DNA from: Flavihumibacter petaseus NBRC 106054
GTDB lineage: Bacteria > Bacteroidota > Bacteroidia > Chitinophagales > Chitinophagaceae
Assembly (NCBI RefSeq): GCF_000974785.1
Contig: NZ_BBWV01000004.1
Span: 186,001-250,000 of the forward strand
Length of the DNA: 64,000 nt
Reading direction: 5' to 3'
Below, piece after piece: positions 63,230 through 64,000 of this stretch (position 1 is the stretch's first letter; each line of letters begins with the position of its first letter). The notes beneath the pieces are model-generated. The model saw only the letters and a program-made list of their open reading frames with translations. It made no database searches and was not told where the DNA came from. The position numbers were made by a program, and so were the translations under genes.

Positions 63230-63690
63230 CAGGAAACCTTTTCTGCTACAGTTGTCATCACCTGCTGCGCCAGCGAACTGAAAGCATCAGGTGAGAACGA
63301 ATCAAAGAACTGTTTGTATTTGGCGGCATCCCATATTTCTATCTTATTCACTGCCGATACCAAAACGATGTCTTTATCGAGGCCAGCATGTTCTTTCAGG
63401 TTGGGCGGCAACAGAATCCTTCCTGCACTATCCGGTTCTATCTCCGTTGCTCCGTTGAGGAAATACCTCCTGAATTCACGAACTTTGGGGTCAAAATCAT
63501 TCAGTTTGCTGATTTCGGTGAATATCGGCTCCCAGGTTGCCAGCGGATATAGCGTAAGGCACTTTTCGAATCCCCGGTTAACAACAAAGGTGGTTGCGTC
63601 TTCCGGCATTTGCTTTTTGAGCCCTGCCGGGAGAAGAAAGCGCCCTTTGGCGTCCAGAGTAGCTTCGTATTCGCCTAGAAAACCTTTCAT
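63229..63690 (-). CDS. mraZ: Transcriptional regulator MraZ
   Basis: MraZ is an AbrB/SpoVT-fold regulator that represses the dcw operon from repeats near its own promoter. The 153-residue protein has two SpoVT-AbrB halves, with GEYEATLDAKGRFLLPAGL near residue 5 and EIEPDSAGRILLPPNLKEHAGL in the second half. The ATG at 63690 is chosen because the conserved start MKGFLGEYEA lies there; an upstream extension to 63759 crosses the operator. It is the first gene of the cluster. Confidence 0.96.
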   Translation of the reverse strand: MKGFLGEYEATLDAKGRFLLPAGLKKQMPEDATTFVVNRGFEKCLTLYPLATWEPIFTEISKLNDFDPKVREFRRYFLNGATEIEPDSAGRILLPPNLKEHAGLDKDIVLVSAVNKIEIWDAAKYKQFFDSFSPDAFSSLAQQVMTTVAEKVS

Positions 63691-63703
63691 TGATATGTAA
63701 ACG

Positions 63704-63748
63704 CCCCAAAACTGACATTTATTACCACAAAATAACACTTTTTCCCAC
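63704..63748 (-). promoter_or_regulatory. Candidate MraZ operator (10-bp phased TG repeats)
   Basis: On the minus strand TGGGA, TGTTA, TGGTA and TGTCA recur at exact 10-bp steps, ending with TGGGG. The first matches the known MraZ box TGGGN and the 10-bp spacing matches the arrangement of three boxes in E. coli. It lies just downstream of the candidate promoter, 14-58 nt before mraZ, as expected for autorepression. Confidence 0.65.
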
Positions 63749-63756
63749 GAACGGGA

Positions 63757-63786
63757 CAAATTTTGGAACCTTTATTTTTTCCACAA
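63757..63786 (-). promoter_or_regulatory. Candidate dcw promoter
   Basis: On the minus strand TTG (63786-63784) is followed after 19 nt by AAAATTTG (63764-63757), one mismatch from TAnnTTTG. Transcription would start next to the first MraZ box. Spacing and position fit; the mismatch makes it tentative. Confidence 0.4.
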
Positions 63787-63887
63787 CGGGTTTTTTCATG
63801 CAATGCAACGTAGTTCTACGTTTTACCACTTTCTCCACAGTAAGAATGGCACAACAAGGTGGATATCATGTGAATTACTGTTGATAA
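63777..63887. promoter_or_regulatory. Three DnaA-box-like sites and a 7-bp palindrome between mraZ and queA
   Basis: TTTTCCACA (63777-63785), TTCTCCACA (63831-63839) and TGTTGATAA (63879-63887) are each one mismatch from the DnaA box TTATCCACA or its complement. AACGTAG (63807-63813) and CTACGTT (63816-63822) form a perfect inverted repeat. Chance cannot be excluded in an AT-rich leader; possible regulator or DnaA binding. Confidence 0.3.
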
Positions 63888-63912
63888 CCCGTGAATAGCA
63901 CAAAACGCCTTC

Positions 63913-64000
63913 ATGAAGTCTGCTCCCAACCATCCAAAATCAATATCCATTGCAGCGTACCAATATGCGCTGCCCGACAACCGGATAGCTTCTTTCCCCC
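63913..64000 (+). CDS. queA: tRNA preQ1(34) S-adenosylmethionine ribosyltransferase-isomerase (partial)
   Basis: The reading frame starting at ATG 63913 runs off the window end. The visible 29 residues contain ISIAAYQYALPDNRIASFP, which I recognise as the N-terminus of QueA, the enzyme that transfers the ribosyl group of SAM to preQ1 in tRNA wobble base 34. Only the N-terminus can be seen. It is divergent from mraZ with a 222-bp intergenic region that contains the dcw operator. Confidence 0.7.
   Translation, partial: MKSAPNHPKSISIAAYQYALPDNRIASFP

Noticed and set aside
1-64000. Mobile elements, phage genes, defence systems, tRNA or rRNA genes
   Set aside because: Looked for transposase, integrase, restriction, toxin and tRNA-like features on both strands; none was recognised.

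Overview
The window looks like a chromosomal stretch from a Bacteroidota genome, probably Chitinophagaceae or a close relative. This is inferred from gene content and style: SusC/OMP-type TonB-dependent receptors with CarboxypepD_reg-like plug extensions, LytS/LytTR two-component genes, MOFRL-type glycerate kinase, a FadN-type fusion, DUF4293 and DUF2167 proteins, almost no Shine-Dalgarno sequences, and several TAnnTTTG-like -7 elements. No IS element, integrase, phage gene, CRISPR array, tRNA or rRNA was recognised; this is mostly ordinary core genome.

Layout. 1-5.1 kb: the tail of glyA, a DUF4293 membrane protein, then (minus) a PhyH-like dioxygenase, a secreted protein of unknown function and uvrA. 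5.3-12.1 kb: an ECF sigma factor, then (minus) dsbD with a separate DsbD-N protein, purQ, a DUF6427-like membrane protein and a large secreted protein. 12.1-15.2 kb: kup, rhodanese and alpha/beta-hydrolase genes in a tight plus-strand group. 15.2-19.6 kb: a LytTR regulator and histidine kinase divergent from an outer-membrane receptor. 19.6-24.9 kb: FAD monooxygenase, Crp regulator, AhpD-like and ankyrin genes, a proline-rich secreted protein and a second alpha/beta hydrolase. 24.9-34.7 kb: oxyR, two LD-carboxypeptidases, a receptor/ECF sigma/anti-sigma-like/Spy-like cluster, map, DUF2167 and a lipoprotein. 34.7-47.2 kb: metG, a giant AsmA-like protein, glycerate kinase, fadN-like beta-oxidation fusion, an ABC exporter and a TIGR01777 epimerase. 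47.5-63.7 kb: a complete minus-strand dcw cluster in the order mraZ-rsmH-ftsL-ftsI-murE-mraY-murD-ftsW-murG-murC-ftsQ-ftsA-ftsZ, followed divergently by the start of queA.

Working together. The dcw genes build and divide the peptidoglycan wall, from lipid II precursors (murE, mraY, murD, murG, murC) to septation (ftsL, ftsI, ftsW, ftsQ, ftsA, ftsZ), under a probable MraZ operator just downstream of a candidate promoter. The LD-carboxypeptidases would trim or recycle the same wall. DsbD plus its separate N-terminal partner move reducing power to the periplasm, and OxyR has both redox cysteines and a consensus-like half-operator at its own promoter.

The most unusual signal is non-coding. Each of the three gene-free stretches longer than 300 bp (595-937, 5937-6253, 47189-47517) holds an array of degenerate units repeating with an exact 11-bp period. 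The units run in one orientation and then in the inverse orientation, so each array is a long imperfect inverted repeat. The unit sequence differs between loci, but the architecture is shared. A fourth, less regular relative may lie at 17030-17093. I do not recognise this as a described element.
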